From positions 1 through 64,000 of the forward strand of contig NZ_NRRV01000017.1 in NCBI RefSeq assembly GCF_016583825.1: a stretch of 64,000 bases of DNA. The letters are read 5' to 3'. Position 1 is the first letter of the stretch; every line of letters begins with the position of its first letter. Of this stretch, positions 45,731 through 54,350 are shown piece by piece. The notes below the pieces were generated by a model that was given only the letters and a program-made list of their open reading frames with translations, searched no databases and was not told where the DNA came from. This stretch comes from Thiohalocapsa halophila (GTDB lineage: Bacteria; Pseudomonadota; Gammaproteobacteria; Chromatiales; Chromatiaceae). The translations under genes were made by a program, and so were the position numbers.

Positions 45731-46758
45731 TGGCCGGCCGGCTGGACCTGAAGCACGGCGCCGTGGACATGAGCCACGGCAGCGGCGGGCGGGCCATGGC
45801 CCAGCTCATCGACCAGCTCTTCCGCAAGCACCTGGACAACGATCTGCTGGCCCGCGGCGACGACCAGGCGCTGCTCGCGCCCCCCGCCGGTCGGCTGGCG
45901 ATGAGCACCGACGGACATGTGATCTCGCCGCTGTTCTTTCCGGGCGGGGACATCGGCAGCCTCGCCGTGCACGGTACCGTCAACGACGTGGCCATGTGCG
46001 GCGCCAGGCCGCTCTATCTGGCGGCCGGCTTCATCCTGGAGGAAGGCCTGGCGCTGGCGGAGCTCGCGCGCATCGTCGAGAGCATGGCCGCCGCCTGCAA
46101 CGCCTGCGGGGTGCCCGTCGTGACGGGGGACACCAAAGTGGTGGAGCGCGGCAAGGGCGACGGCTGCTTCATCACCACCACCGGCGTCGGTGTCGTGCCG
46201 GAGGGCCTCGACATCTCCGGGGCCAATGCCCGGCCCGGGGACGCCATCCTGGTCTCCGGCCATATCGGCGACCACGGCGTGGCCATCATGTCCAAGCGGG
46301 AAAACTTAGGCTTCGAGACCGAAATCCACTCCGACAGCCAAGCCCTGCATGATCTCGTCGCCGCCATGATCGACGCCGTGCCGGAGATCCACTGCCTGCG
46401 CGACCCCACCCGCGGCGGCCTCGCCAGCACCCTGAACGAGCTCGCCCAGCAGTCCGGCGTCGGCATGCAGATCCGCGAGCCCACCATCCCCGTGCGCCCC
46501 GAGGTCGCCGCCGCCTGCGAGCTCTTGGGCCTGGACGCGCTCAACGTCGCCAACGAAGGCAAGCTCGTCGCCATCTGCCCCGCAGACCAGGCCGAGACCT
46601 TGCTCGCCGCCATGCGTGGGCATCCGAAGGGCATGGATGCCGCCATCATCGGCGAGGTCTTCGAAGACCCCCACCATTTCGTGCAGATGGAGACCGCCTT
46701 CGGCGGCAACCGCATCGTCGACTGGCTCGCCGGGGAGCAGCTGCCGCGGATTTGTTGA
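45730..46758 (+). CDS. hypE: Hydrogenase maturation carbamoyl dehydratase HypE
   Basis: The 342-residue protein converts a C-terminal thiocarboxamide into thiocyanate, the CN donor for the hydrogenase iron. The C-terminus ends in the essential PRIC with the acceptor cysteine. AIR-synthase-like features include DMSHGSGGRAMAQLIDQLF, GDDQALLAPPAG, HGTVNDVAMCGARPLYLAAG and DPTRGGLASTLNELA. ATG 45730 overlaps the hypD stop (TGATG); a GTG at 45727 is an alternative. It closes the hupK-hypC-hypD-hypE set; hypA, hypB, hypF and the hydrogenase itself are not in the window. Confidence 0.97.
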   Translation: MAGRLDLKHGAVDMSHGSGGRAMAQLIDQLFRKHLDNDLLARGDDQALLAPPAGRLAMSTDGHVISPLFFPGGDIGSLAVHGTVNDVAMCGARPLYLAAGFILEEGLALAELARIVESMAAACNACGVPVVTGDTKVVERGKGDGCFITTTGVGVVPEGLDISGANARPGDAILVSGHIGDHGVAIMSKRENLGFETEIHSDSQALHDLVAAMIDAVPEIHCLRDPTRGGLASTLNELAQQSGVGMQIREPTIPVRPEVAAACELLGLDALNVANEGKLVAICPADQAETLLAAMRGHPKGMDAAIIGEVFEDPHHFVQMETAFGGNRIVDWLAGEQLPRIC

Positions 46759-46958
46759 GGCGGCGGGTTGCAACCACAGCACCTTTGCGTCGCAGCCGCA
46801 GACGTGTCGAGACCCTCAGGACGACATGGGTTTGGCGGATCAAACAGCAGTCTCCCGCGCCGGCCTTGTGTGTCGCGCTTCGGCTTGACACCGAGGCCCA
46901 GGGCCGCTGGAGTAAGATTGTGCCCGACCAATTTGCGCTGCACGGGAGGCCCTGTCGG

Positions 46959-47198
46959 ATGGACTACGAGAGACATTTCGAGCGCCGCCGAGAGCTGTGC
47001 GGAGGTGAGACGGTGATTCGCGGAACGCGGGTGACGCTGCGGACTGTGCTGGCGAGCTTGGCCGAGGGCTCGACCGTGGCGGACATCCTCGAGGATTTTC
47101 CGACCTTGTCGGCGGAAGACGTGCAGGCCGTTATCGCATTCGCCGCCGCTTCGGCGGAGGAGGATTTTCCCACGCCGCCGATGCCGAAGGTCGCTTGA
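46959..47198 (+). CDS. DUF433 (VapB45-like) antitoxin
   Basis: The 79-residue protein is a full DUF433: RRRELCGGETVIRGTRVTLR, LASLAEGSTVADILEDFPTL and SAEDVQAVIAFAA. It should bind and neutralise the DUF5615 protein encoded with a four-base overlap (47195-47198). It is followed by its partner, unlike the DUF433 gene at 7659, and so shows what the complete module looks like in this genome. Subfamily details differ (no N-terminal extension), so the two loci are not recent copies of each other. Confidence 0.9.
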   Translation: MDYERHFERRRELCGGETVIRGTRVTLRTVLASLAEGSTVADILEDFPTLSAEDVQAVIAFAAASAEEDFPTPPMPKVA

Positions 47199-47560
47199 AG
47201 ATCAAGCTCGACGAGAATCTACCGGCGTCCCTGATCGCCGATCTTGGTCGGCTGGGTCACGACGTGGATTCCGCGCCGGAGGAAGGCCTCGCCGGCCATG
47301 CGGATCCGGAGGTCTGGGCGGCGGCGCAGGCGACAGGACGTTTTTTGATTACGCAGGATCTCGACTTTTCGGACATTCGTCGTTTTTCGCCCGGCACCCA
47401 TGACGGTGTGCTGCTCGTACGTCTGAAGCAGCCTGGCCGGCGTGCTGTCGCGGCGCGTGTGTGCCGGCTGTTTGAGACCTGTGGCGTCGACACCTGGCGG
47501 GCCAGCTTTGTCATCGCCACAGAGCTCAAAGTACGTGTGCATCCTCCGCCTCTGCGGTAG
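47195..47560 (+). CDS. DUF5615 PIN-like toxin
   Basis: The 121-residue protein matches DUF5615: the N-terminal KIKLDENLPASLIADLGRLG with conserved Asp6, the GHDVDSAPEEGLAG segment, and FLITQDLDFSD with acidic residues, as in Mut7-C/PIN-like nucleases. It forms a VapBC45-type pair with the DUF433 gene, overlapping ATGA-style. Toxic RNase activity is known or suspected for related pairs; here it is inferred. The stop lies 10 bases before a MITE at 47570. Confidence 0.9.
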   Translation: MKIKLDENLPASLIADLGRLGHDVDSAPEEGLAGHADPEVWAAAQATGRFLITQDLDFSDIRRFSPGTHDGVLLVRLKQPGRRAVAARVCRLFETCGVDTWRASFVIATELKVRVHPPPLR

Positions 47561-47569
47561 GTCGGGTCC

Positions 47570-47803
47570 AAAAAAGGGGTCGGAGGGGAATGGCACTAAC
47601 TTAAGCGGCGTCTTCATAAAAACAGTCACTTAGCGAAGCGCTTGGCCTGCAACCCGAACAGCTCCAGGCCGTCCGACATGCGAAGACCGCCCGCTTGTGC
47701 CGCAGGAGAGCTTGGATCGTCGTATCGTAGTCAACGTAAGTGTCTGATTCATATCGCGGACTGGCTTAAGTTAGCGCCATTCGGCTCTGACCCCTTTATT
47801 TAT
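47570..47803. mobile_element. MITE with about 37-bp terminal inverted repeats
   Basis: The left end (47570-47606) and the right end (about 47764-47800) are imperfect inverted repeats sharing AAGGGGTC, GAATGGC, CTAACTTAAGC and the AAA-rich tip. The interior, read on the minus strand, contains a short reading frame with GGLRMSDGLELFGLQAKRFA before a stop, which could be the tail of a transposase, so the element may be an internal deletion of an IS. The right tip shares 17 bases with the REP in hypD. No clear target duplication was found. Confidence 0.85.
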
Positions 47804-48246
47804 TATTTATCGTCAAAGCCGGCCGCGTGATACCACTTGCGCGCCTCGTCCATGTCCTTGGGCACCCCGTTGCCCTGCTCGTACATCATGGCCAGCGTGG
47901 TCATGGAGCCGATGAAGCCCTGGTCGGCGGCGCGCTTGAACCATTCGATGGCCTTCTCGGGGTTCTGGTCGGTGCACTCGCCTTCCATGTACATGAAGGC
48001 GAGGCCGTGCTGGGCGAGGCCCATGCCCTGCTCGGCGGCGGATTTCATGTATTTGTAGGCCAGGAGCGGGTTCGGGACCATGCCGAGGCCGTTCTGGGCC
48101 ATGATGGCCATGCGGTACATGGCGTCCGTGTTGCCCTGCTCGGCCAGCGGCGACAGCAAACCGGTGGCGCGGGAGAACTGCTTGGCCTCGAAGGCGGCGA
48201 TGCCGCTGCTGAGGTCCATGTCCTGGTTGCTGATGTCGTCGCTCAT
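47803..48246 (-). CDS. Sel1-repeat protein
   Basis: The 147-residue protein contains three or four Sel1-like repeats, alpha-alpha units used as protein-binding scaffolds: ATGLLSPLAEQGNTDAMYRM, LLAYKYMKSAAEQGMGLAQH, GLAFMYMEGE and KAIEWFKRAADQGFIGSMTT. No signal peptide is seen, so it is probably cytoplasmic. The stop codon (47803-47805) sits at the very edge of the MITE, so the insertion may have trimmed the native C-terminus after GFDDK. Starts upstream are not needed, since ATG 48246 fits well. Confidence 0.85.
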   Translation of the reverse strand: MSDDISNQDMDLSSGIAAFEAKQFSRATGLLSPLAEQGNTDAMYRMAIMAQNGLGMVPNPLLAYKYMKSAAEQGMGLAQHGLAFMYMEGECTDQNPEKAIEWFKRAADQGFIGSMTTLAMMYEQGNGVPKDMDEARKWYHAAGFDDK

Positions 48247-48447
48247 GATGTCTGTCCTCGTCGTGTGCGCGTTGACTGCGGGCGCAGAATTGCGGGCAGG
48301 CGGTCGGGATTGCCACCGTGGCGGGCGTGGACGCAGCTGTCCGCGGGCGGGTCGTGCGCCCCTGCCGCAGCCTGCGGGTGTGCGGGGCGCAGCCCGGATG
48401 CGCGGGCTGTACCTGCAAGCTCGCGGCGAAGTCTGCGCGGCCAGGGC

Positions 48448-49269
48448 TCAGCCATGCATGGGCAGTTCCACGAAGTCGAGCCACTGCGCGTAGAGCTTCG
48501 CATTGGCAGCGGCCAGCGCCAGCTGCTTGCCCAGCACAAGGGTGTCGATGGGCGTGGCCGCGTGCGGGGCGAACAGCGCCGTTGTGCAGCCGGCCTCCTG
48601 TGTCACCAGTCGGCCGGCGGCGTGGTCCCAGAGCTTCTGGCCGCCGTGCAGATAGAGCTGGAAGCGCCCGGCGGCGAGCCAGCACCACTCCAGCGCCACG
48701 GCGCCGAGGTTGCGCTGGGAGCGGAAGCCGCCTTGGCGGAACAGCGCCGGCACCCGGGCCGGGGGGATGCGCTTGAAGTCGACGACGGCGACGCAGTCGC
48801 CGAGCGTCGGTCCGGGCGCGTAGGGGACGAGCTGGGTGCCGTCGAGCTGGGCGCCGAGGCCGCGGGCGGCGGTGAAGCATTCGTCGCGCAGGGGGTCGAG
48901 GATCAGCGCCAGCTCCGCGCGGCCCTCGCGAATCAGTGCCAGCGAGATGCAAAAGCCCGGGAAGCCGCAGGTGAAGTTGCTGGTACCGTCCAAGGGGTCC
49001 AGGCACCAGAGGGGGCCGCCGGCGTCCAATAAGCGCTGTTGCTCGGCGGCGTCCATTTCCTCGCCGAGCAGGGCGACGTCGGGCCAGCGCTCGGCCAGTG
49101 CGGTGGTCAGCCAGCGCTGCACGCCGAGATCGGCGGCGGTGACCAGGCTGCCGTCGGCCTTGGCGCTGCCGGTGGTGTTACGAAACCGCGGCAGAATCTC
49201 GGTTCGGGCGGCCTCACGCAACAGCGCCGCGAGGCTGTTCAGGTCGGCGGTGGTGGGGGCTTGGTGCAT
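48448..49269 (-). CDS. Inositol monophosphatase family phosphatase
   Basis: The 273-residue protein has the metal-binding set of the family: GEEMD, DPLDGTSNF (the signature), and WDHAAGRLVTQEAG near residue 215. The phosphatase acts on small sugar or alcohol phosphates; candidates include histidinol phosphate and inositol phosphate. The CGFPGFCISLALI segment is typical of the HisN/IMPase branch. ATG 49269, behind GAGGAG, is chosen over an upstream in-frame start at 49434. It is divergent from the lytic transglycosylase gene. Confidence 0.92.
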   Translation of the reverse strand: MHQAPTTADLNSLAALLREAARTEILPRFRNTTGSAKADGSLVTAADLGVQRWLTTALAERWPDVALLGEEMDAAEQQRLLDAGGPLWCLDPLDGTSNFTCGFPGFCISLALIREGRAELALILDPLRDECFTAARGLGAQLDGTQLVPYAPGPTLGDCVAVVDFKRIPPARVPALFRQGGFRSQRNLGAVALEWCWLAAGRFQLYLHGGQKLWDHAAGRLVTQEAGCTTALFAPHAATPIDTLVLGKQLALAAANAKLYAQWLDFVELPMHG

Positions 49270-49462
49270 GGGGGCTCCTCGTCGGTGATGGTTTTGGTTG
49301 CGGCGGCCGACGGCGCCGGTCGCGAGCCCGGCGCCGGCCGGCGCTGGGCGTAACCGGGCCGCCGGTCGGCGCTGCGCCCTGTCCGTTGTCGATCGATAAT
49401 GGCGGTAGCCGCCGGCCGGTGCCAGCGCCGGCACGGCGCTTATCCGTCGGTGATAATCCGAG

Positions 49463-51532
49463 ATGTCTTCGTGTATTCCTTCGCCCGTGTTCCTCCGTGC
49501 CCTGCGCTTGCGGCTCCGTCTCAGTGTGACGCGTGCCCTGAGGCTGGGCTTGACGTTGAGTCCGGCGCTGGGTCAGACGCTGGCTCAAACGTTGGGCCTG
49601 ACGCTGGGCCTGGTCTTGACCGTGCTCGCGATGCCGGCGGCGTCGGCCGATCGCGTCGAGCAACGCCAGGACTTCCTCGCCGCTGAGCGCGCCCTCGCCG
49701 CCGGCGATGATGCGGCCTTCGCCGAGCTCGCCGACGGGCTGCGGGACTATCCGCTCTGGCCCTACCTGCGGCTCGCCGAGCTGCGCCGGCGTTTGGCGCC
49801 CGAGCACCGCGAGGCCATCGAGGGCTTCATCGGGGACCACGCCGGCACCGCCCCCGGCGAGACGCTGCGCCGACTGTGGCTGAACAGGCTGCATGCGGCC
49901 GGCGATCATGCGGGCTATGTGCGCAACTATGCGGACAACGGCTCGGAAACTCGCGAATGCCGCTGGCGCCGCGGGCTGCTGGCGCTGGGCCGGGCGCGGG
50001 GCCGGGCGCAGGCGGCCTTCGCTGGCCTTGCGGATCTCTACCTCACCGGCGCGTCCCTGCCCGAGGTCTGCGACCCGGTCTTCGCGGCCTGGTACGAAGC
50101 CGGCGGCCTCGAGCCCGAGCTGGTGTGGCAGCGGGTCGGGCTCGCGCTCGCGCGGCGCAATACCGGCGTCGCCGGCTATCAGCGCCGCTATCTGCCCGAG
50201 CGCCATCGGCGCTGGCTGGATCAGCACCTGGCCCTGTACCGCAACCCCGAGGGGCTGAAGGAGGCGCAGCTGCCGGATGATCCCGACCGGCGCACCGCCG
50301 CGCTGGTGGCGGGCATCGAGCGCCTGGCCCAGACAGACCCGCGGCGCGCCGCCGCCGACTGGGCCGTGCTCGAGGCGCGGGAGTTTGTCCCGTTGCCGGC
50401 ACGGGACCGGGCGGTGACGGCCATCGGTGCCGGCCTCGCCCGCGCCGGTGAGCGCACCGGTCTGGTGTACCTGCGCCGGCTGCGGCCGCTGCCGGAGAAT
50501 CTGGCGCTGCAGCGCGAGCGCCTGCGTGCGGCACTCAGGCTTCGCGCCTGGCCGGAGGTCATCGACTGGGTCCGTGCGCTGCCGCCGGGGGAGGGCGACC
50601 ACGGCGAATGGCAGTACTGGCTCGCCCGGGCTTTGGCTAAGCGCGGTGATTTGGTGGGGGCAGCGCATGCGCTGGATGTCGCCGCCGAGGAGCGGGATCT
50701 CTGGGGCTTTCGTGCCGCGGAGCTCTTGGGGCGGCCGCCGGCGCTGCGGTCGCGGCCGACGCCCGCGGACCCAGAGGAGATCGAGCGGCTGCTGGCCACC
50801 GACACCGCGCAGCGCATCCGCGAGCTCAAGGCCCTCGGGCGGCGCACCGACGTCACCCGCGAATGGCGCGAGCTGACCCGCAACGCCGGCGCCGAGGCGC
50901 TGCGCACCGCGGCCCTGCTCGCCGAGCGCCTGGAGCTGGTGACGGAGTCCATTTTCACGCTGGCGCGCAGCGAGTACTGGGACGACATCCGTCTGCGCTT
51001 CCCGCTGCACTACGAGGGGCTGGTCGCCGGCCGCGCCGCCGACTACGCGCTGCCGCCGGAGTGGGTCTATGCGGTGATCCGCCAGGAAAGCGCCTTCGAT
51101 GCGGACATCGCCTCCCACGCCGGCGCCGTCGGGCTCATGCAGCTGATGCCCGGCACCGCCGGCGACATGGCCCGGGAGTTGGGCCGCCCGCGGCCGGGCC
51201 GGCTCGACCTCATCGACCCGGCGTTGAACATCGCGCTGGGCACCCGTTATCTGGCGGCCATGCGCGAGCGCTTCGGCGGCAACCAGGTGCTCGCCACCGC
51301 CGCCTACAACGCCGGCCCGGGCGCCGTCACCCGCTGGCTGCCCGAGGACACCACGCCGGCGGACCTGTGGATGCTCGCCATCCCCTACCGCGAGACCCGC
51401 GATTATGTGCGCCGCGTGCTGACCTACCGGGTCATCTACGCGCAACGTCTCGGCCTGGACGACTTCCGCCTCGGCGCCCTGCTCGCGCCCATATCGCCGC
51501 TCTCGGAGCCGGCCACGGCCGCCGCGGATTGA
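49463..51532 (+). CDS. slt: Soluble lytic murein transglycosylase (Slt70-like)
   Basis: The 689-residue protein cuts peptidoglycan glycan strands in the periplasm, giving 1,6-anhydromuropeptides. An unusual signal region (residues 1-56) contains repeated Leu-Gly-Leu-Thr-Leu units before cleavage after MPAASA. A long alpha-superhelical U/L domain follows (residues 60-500). The C-terminal lysozyme-like domain has catalytic Glu542 in IRQESAFDADIASHAGAVGL, then MQLMPGTAG and NIALGTRYLAAM. The length and order are those of Slt70. The AT-rich 7-bp repeat hairpin follows the stop. Confidence 0.96.
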   Translation: MSSCIPSPVFLRALRLRLRLSVTRALRLGLTLSPALGQTLAQTLGLTLGLVLTVLAMPAASADRVEQRQDFLAAERALAAGDDAAFAELADGLRDYPLWPYLRLAELRRRLAPEHREAIEGFIGDHAGTAPGETLRRLWLNRLHAAGDHAGYVRNYADNGSETRECRWRRGLLALGRARGRAQAAFAGLADLYLTGASLPEVCDPVFAAWYEAGGLEPELVWQRVGLALARRNTGVAGYQRRYLPERHRRWLDQHLALYRNPEGLKEAQLPDDPDRRTAALVAGIERLAQTDPRRAAADWAVLEAREFVPLPARDRAVTAIGAGLARAGERTGLVYLRRLRPLPENLALQRERLRAALRLRAWPEVIDWVRALPPGEGDHGEWQYWLARALAKRGDLVGAAHALDVAAEERDLWGFRAAELLGRPPALRSRPTPADPEEIERLLATDTAQRIRELKALGRRTDVTREWRELTRNAGAEALRTAALLAERLELVTESIFTLARSEYWDDIRLRFPLHYEGLVAGRAADYALPPEWVYAVIRQESAFDADIASHAGAVGLMQLMPGTAGDMARELGRPRPGRLDLIDPALNIALGTRYLAAMRERFGGNQVLATAAYNAGPGAVTRWLPEDTTPADLWMLAIPYRETRDYVRRVLTYRVIYAQRLGLDDFRLGALLAPISPLSEPATAAAD

Positions 51533-51571
51533 AGTGCGGCCGATGGGTGTGGACAGCGGCTTTTGGTGGAG

Positions 51572-51775
51572 AGAGTACGGAGTACGAAGTACGCAGTACG
51601 ATGCATACGGCCGGCGAAAGCGTGCCACTGCGCCAGCCTTCGACGACCGGCGGCTTCCCCCCGACGCACCACCTGCTCCGCACGGCGCAGCCCGCACCCC
51701 GCACTGCGTACTCCGCACTCCGTACTCCGCACCCCGCACTTTCCCCTCCGCACTCCGCACTTCCCCTATCCCCCC
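51572..51775. repeat. 7-bp repeat array in inverted arms (locus B)
   Basis: The left arm (51572-51610) is a run of GAGTACG, AAGTACG and CAGTACG-like 7-mers. The right arm (51664-51775) contains the complement, CGCACTC, CGTACTC and CGCACCC-like units. Slt ends before it, and the stop of the convergent cyclase gene lies inside the right end. The unit type, the inverted layout and a central CCACTGCGCCAGCC match locus A at 27601-27802. Confidence 0.75.
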
Positions 51776-54135
51776 CCAACCGCCGCAAACTCCTGCCGCA
51801 GCCCAGCCATGACCGACTCGTCGGCGATCACCTCGAAATAGTGCCGGTGCTCCGTATCCGGCGGGCCCAAGCGGCTGCCGTCCCAGGTGAGCACTCGGGC
51901 GCAGCGTACCGCGAGCCGGCGGCTGCGCCCGGCGAGGTCCTTATAGCGGCCGACGAAATAGAGGCCGTTGTCATCTCCCGGCACGGCGAGCAGGGTTTGG
52001 CGCAGCGCCATTTCGCGCTGCAGTTGAAAGAAGGCCTGCTGCTCAAGAAGGATCCCGTTGACATTCCAGCTGAGCAGCTCCTCGCCGCCGGTGGCGGTGG
52101 CCGCGGGGCCGGTGGGCTTCACGAGCATGGCGCGGTGGCCGCTGCCGGGCGGGTGCACGCCGCCGTAACGCAGCGCTGCGTTGCAGGCGGAGAGGCGGTC
52201 GGCCGTGTTGATGGCGCCCGAGATCATGATCCGCCGCCCGTCGTCGTAGAGGAAATGGGGCTCGCGCGGTGAGTAAGCGACGCCCAGCCCCAGCTCCAGC
52301 TCCGGCAGCCCGTGGCGGCGATTCAGCACGTTCTGCATGGCCACCACCCGCAGGATGCTGCGCGCCATGCCGCAGGCGCGCGCCACCGGCATGGCCGTCG
52401 TGCTGTCATTGCCGGAGTCGTCTTCGTAGGCGTACAGGGCGAGGATGACCGCATCGCCTTCGACGAAGAGCTTCTCGGCACCGAGCTCCGCGAGCAGCCG
52501 GTTCACCGGGTCGAACAGGTTCAGGCTGAAGTGCGAGGCCGGGTTCAGTCCGCGGCTCACCAGCTCGTCGGTGATGCGGGTCGAGCCACGGATATCCGCC
52601 TTCACCACGGCGTGGGCGCGCATGCGCCGGACCTGTGGCAGCGTCTCGGCGTGGCTGACGAACTCCCACAGGCTGCCGTTGGCGCGCGAGAGCGTGACCT
52701 CGTCGCTGCTCTCCGCCAGGCGCAGGCGGTCCATGGCTTGGTAGGTCTTGTAGGCCAGCTTGAGGTCGCGCCGCAGCGCCAGAAAATCGCCGACGAAGCG
52801 GTCCAGATAGCTGGCGCGCTCCTCGCCGCCGAGCCGCCGCAGCGCCACTTGGCAGCGCTCCAGCATGCGCAGGGCCTCGGCGCGATCCACCTGGGTGTCG
52901 AGCGTGGCCAGACGCTCGCCGAGCCGGCGGCGGGACAAGCTGCCGGCGCAGTAGTCTGCCACCACGCTCAGCGGCAGCGGCGCGCCGAGCTGCGCGCGCA
53001 GCGCCGGCATCCAGTAGCAGAGCACCATGCGGTCATTGAAGCCGGCGTGCAGCAGGCGCCGATGCAGGCGCTCGCGCAGTCCCCGCCGGAACTCGAGCCA
53101 GCGCGGAGAGCTCCATTGCACCGGGGCCAGCAGCAGGGAGGAGTCACCGCCGCCGCCGGCATCGGTATCCGGCAGCTGCAGCAGGCGGCGCATATTGGCG
53201 GGCTCGTCCAGCCAACAGGTGCGGCCCTCCTGGTATTCCGCCGGGGCCATGAAGCTGCTGAGCAACAGCTCCGTGGCCAGGAAGCCCCGCAGAATGCCTT
53301 GGTCGTGGCGCTCGTGCGCTCGCTCGGCAAGCTGCTGCGGAGCCAGGTCACCGAGCACCTGGCGGCGGCCGTACTCCGGGAGGTAGTCCACGAGCGTGGA
53401 GAGCACCGCTTGATTGGCCAGCGCCAGCCAGCTGCCGTCGCCGCCCTCACCGAGGGCCGCAATGAGGTAGTCCTGCGAGAGCTCGTCGACATTCCCCGGG
53501 TCCGTGGCCAACAGGACCGGGTTGAACAGGGCCGGCATGGGCAGCGGCCAGCCGTCGGTGCTTACGGCAGCGCGCAGCTTGCCGAGCAGACCCGACTCCA
53601 GCTTGCGCAGCTGCCGGAACAGGAGCTTCAGCACCCGGCGGTTGATGCTCGCGCCGTTGCGCTTGAGCAGTACCAGCTTCTCGTGCAGCGCCAGGCTGCG
53701 GCCAGTGCCGGCCGCCAAAGACTGCTGGCCGGCGCGCTGGCACTCGTCCAGCTGGCTGCGGTGCTCGCGCATGACCAGCTCCAGCAGGCACCGCAGCAGC
53801 GCCAGCTGCAACAGTGCCAGAAGCTCTGCCGACTGCGCCGAGGCATGCCGCTCCAGCGTTTGCTCGAAGAGATGCGAGTAATGACGGCGGAAGCGCTCCA
53901 GGTCTTCGGCGCCCACCGCCTGGGCCGGGGTCTGGCCGACGGTCGCGGCCATCTCTTCGGCGAAGAGCTTGCGCACCGTGATGCCGGCGAGCTCGCGAAA
54001 GCGCGGGCTCAGGTGCACGTCGACGTGTACGTTGTCGATGCCGACACCGAAGCCCTCGACATCGAAGGTCCAGCTCGGCGGCTCCCGCATAGCCGCCAAG
54101 AAGGCGGATAGGCTGGGTCGCCAATTGCGCTCCAT
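51766..54135 (-). CDS. Large protein with a class III adenylate/guanylate cyclase-like domain
   Basis: The 789-residue product has a helical N-terminal half and a cyclase-like domain around residues 508-700: VVKADIRGSTRITDELVSRG, carrying the first metal-binding Asp, then LFVEGDAVILALYAYEDD and a GLGVAYSPREPHF strand. The central NLFDPVNRLLAELGAEKLFV recalls the core of class III cyclases. The adenine-specifying Lys/Asp pair cannot be confirmed by eye, so it may make cAMP, cGMP or be a regulatory homologue. No membrane segment is seen. A start at 54207 would add 24 residues. The 3' end lies in the 7-bp repeat. Confidence 0.7.
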   Translation of the reverse strand: MERNWRPSLSAFLAAMREPPSWTFDVEGFGVGIDNVHVDVHLSPRFRELAGITVRKLFAEEMAATVGQTPAQAVGAEDLERFRRHYSHLFEQTLERHASAQSAELLALLQLALLRCLLELVMREHRSQLDECQRAGQQSLAAGTGRSLALHEKLVLLKRNGASINRRVLKLLFRQLRKLESGLLGKLRAAVSTDGWPLPMPALFNPVLLATDPGNVDELSQDYLIAALGEGGDGSWLALANQAVLSTLVDYLPEYGRRQVLGDLAPQQLAERAHERHDQGILRGFLATELLLSSFMAPAEYQEGRTCWLDEPANMRRLLQLPDTDAGGGGDSSLLLAPVQWSSPRWLEFRRGLRERLHRRLLHAGFNDRMVLCYWMPALRAQLGAPLPLSVVADYCAGSLSRRRLGERLATLDTQVDRAEALRMLERCQVALRRLGGEERASYLDRFVGDFLALRRDLKLAYKTYQAMDRLRLAESSDEVTLSRANGSLWEFVSHAETLPQVRRMRAHAVVKADIRGSTRITDELVSRGLNPASHFSLNLFDPVNRLLAELGAEKLFVEGDAVILALYAYEDDSGNDSTTAMPVARACGMARSILRVVAMQNVLNRRHGLPELELGLGVAYSPREPHFLYDDGRRIMISGAINTADRLSACNAALRYGGVHPPGSGHRAMLVKPTGPAATATGGEELLSWNVNGILLEQQAFFQLQREMALRQTLLAVPGDDNGLYFVGRYKDLAGRSRRLAVRCARVLTWDGSRLGPPDTEHRHYFEVIADESVMAGLRQEFAAVGGG

Positions 54136-54350
54136 GCCGCCGTTCTCAGGCACTTGTATCACTCCGCCTTGGCGTCGGCGGTGTTTGGCTCCGCCGGCGC
54201 AGCCCATGGTTGTGCTTCGGGAGCGGCCGAAGCGTTCGTCTCTTGGCCGCGGCGGCGCCTCGGGCAGCGCCGCTGCCTCTGTTATCCTGGTTGGTCGCCG
54301 GTGGTCGGGGTGCCGCCGTCATTCAGCAGTCCAGACACCAGCACCAGCTC

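Noticed and set aside
46885..46920. TTGACA followed by TAAGAT upstream of the DUF433/DUF5615 pair as a promoter.
   Set aside because: The two hexamers are 22 bases apart, too far for an ordinary sigma-70 promoter.
48318..48440. A CGAQPGCAGCTCK stretch on the plus strand resembling a [2Fe-2S] ferredoxin loop.
   Set aside because: The cysteine spacing (C-x5-C-x2-C) does not fit plant-type ferredoxins (C-x4-C-x2-C), and the surrounding frame lacks the fold.
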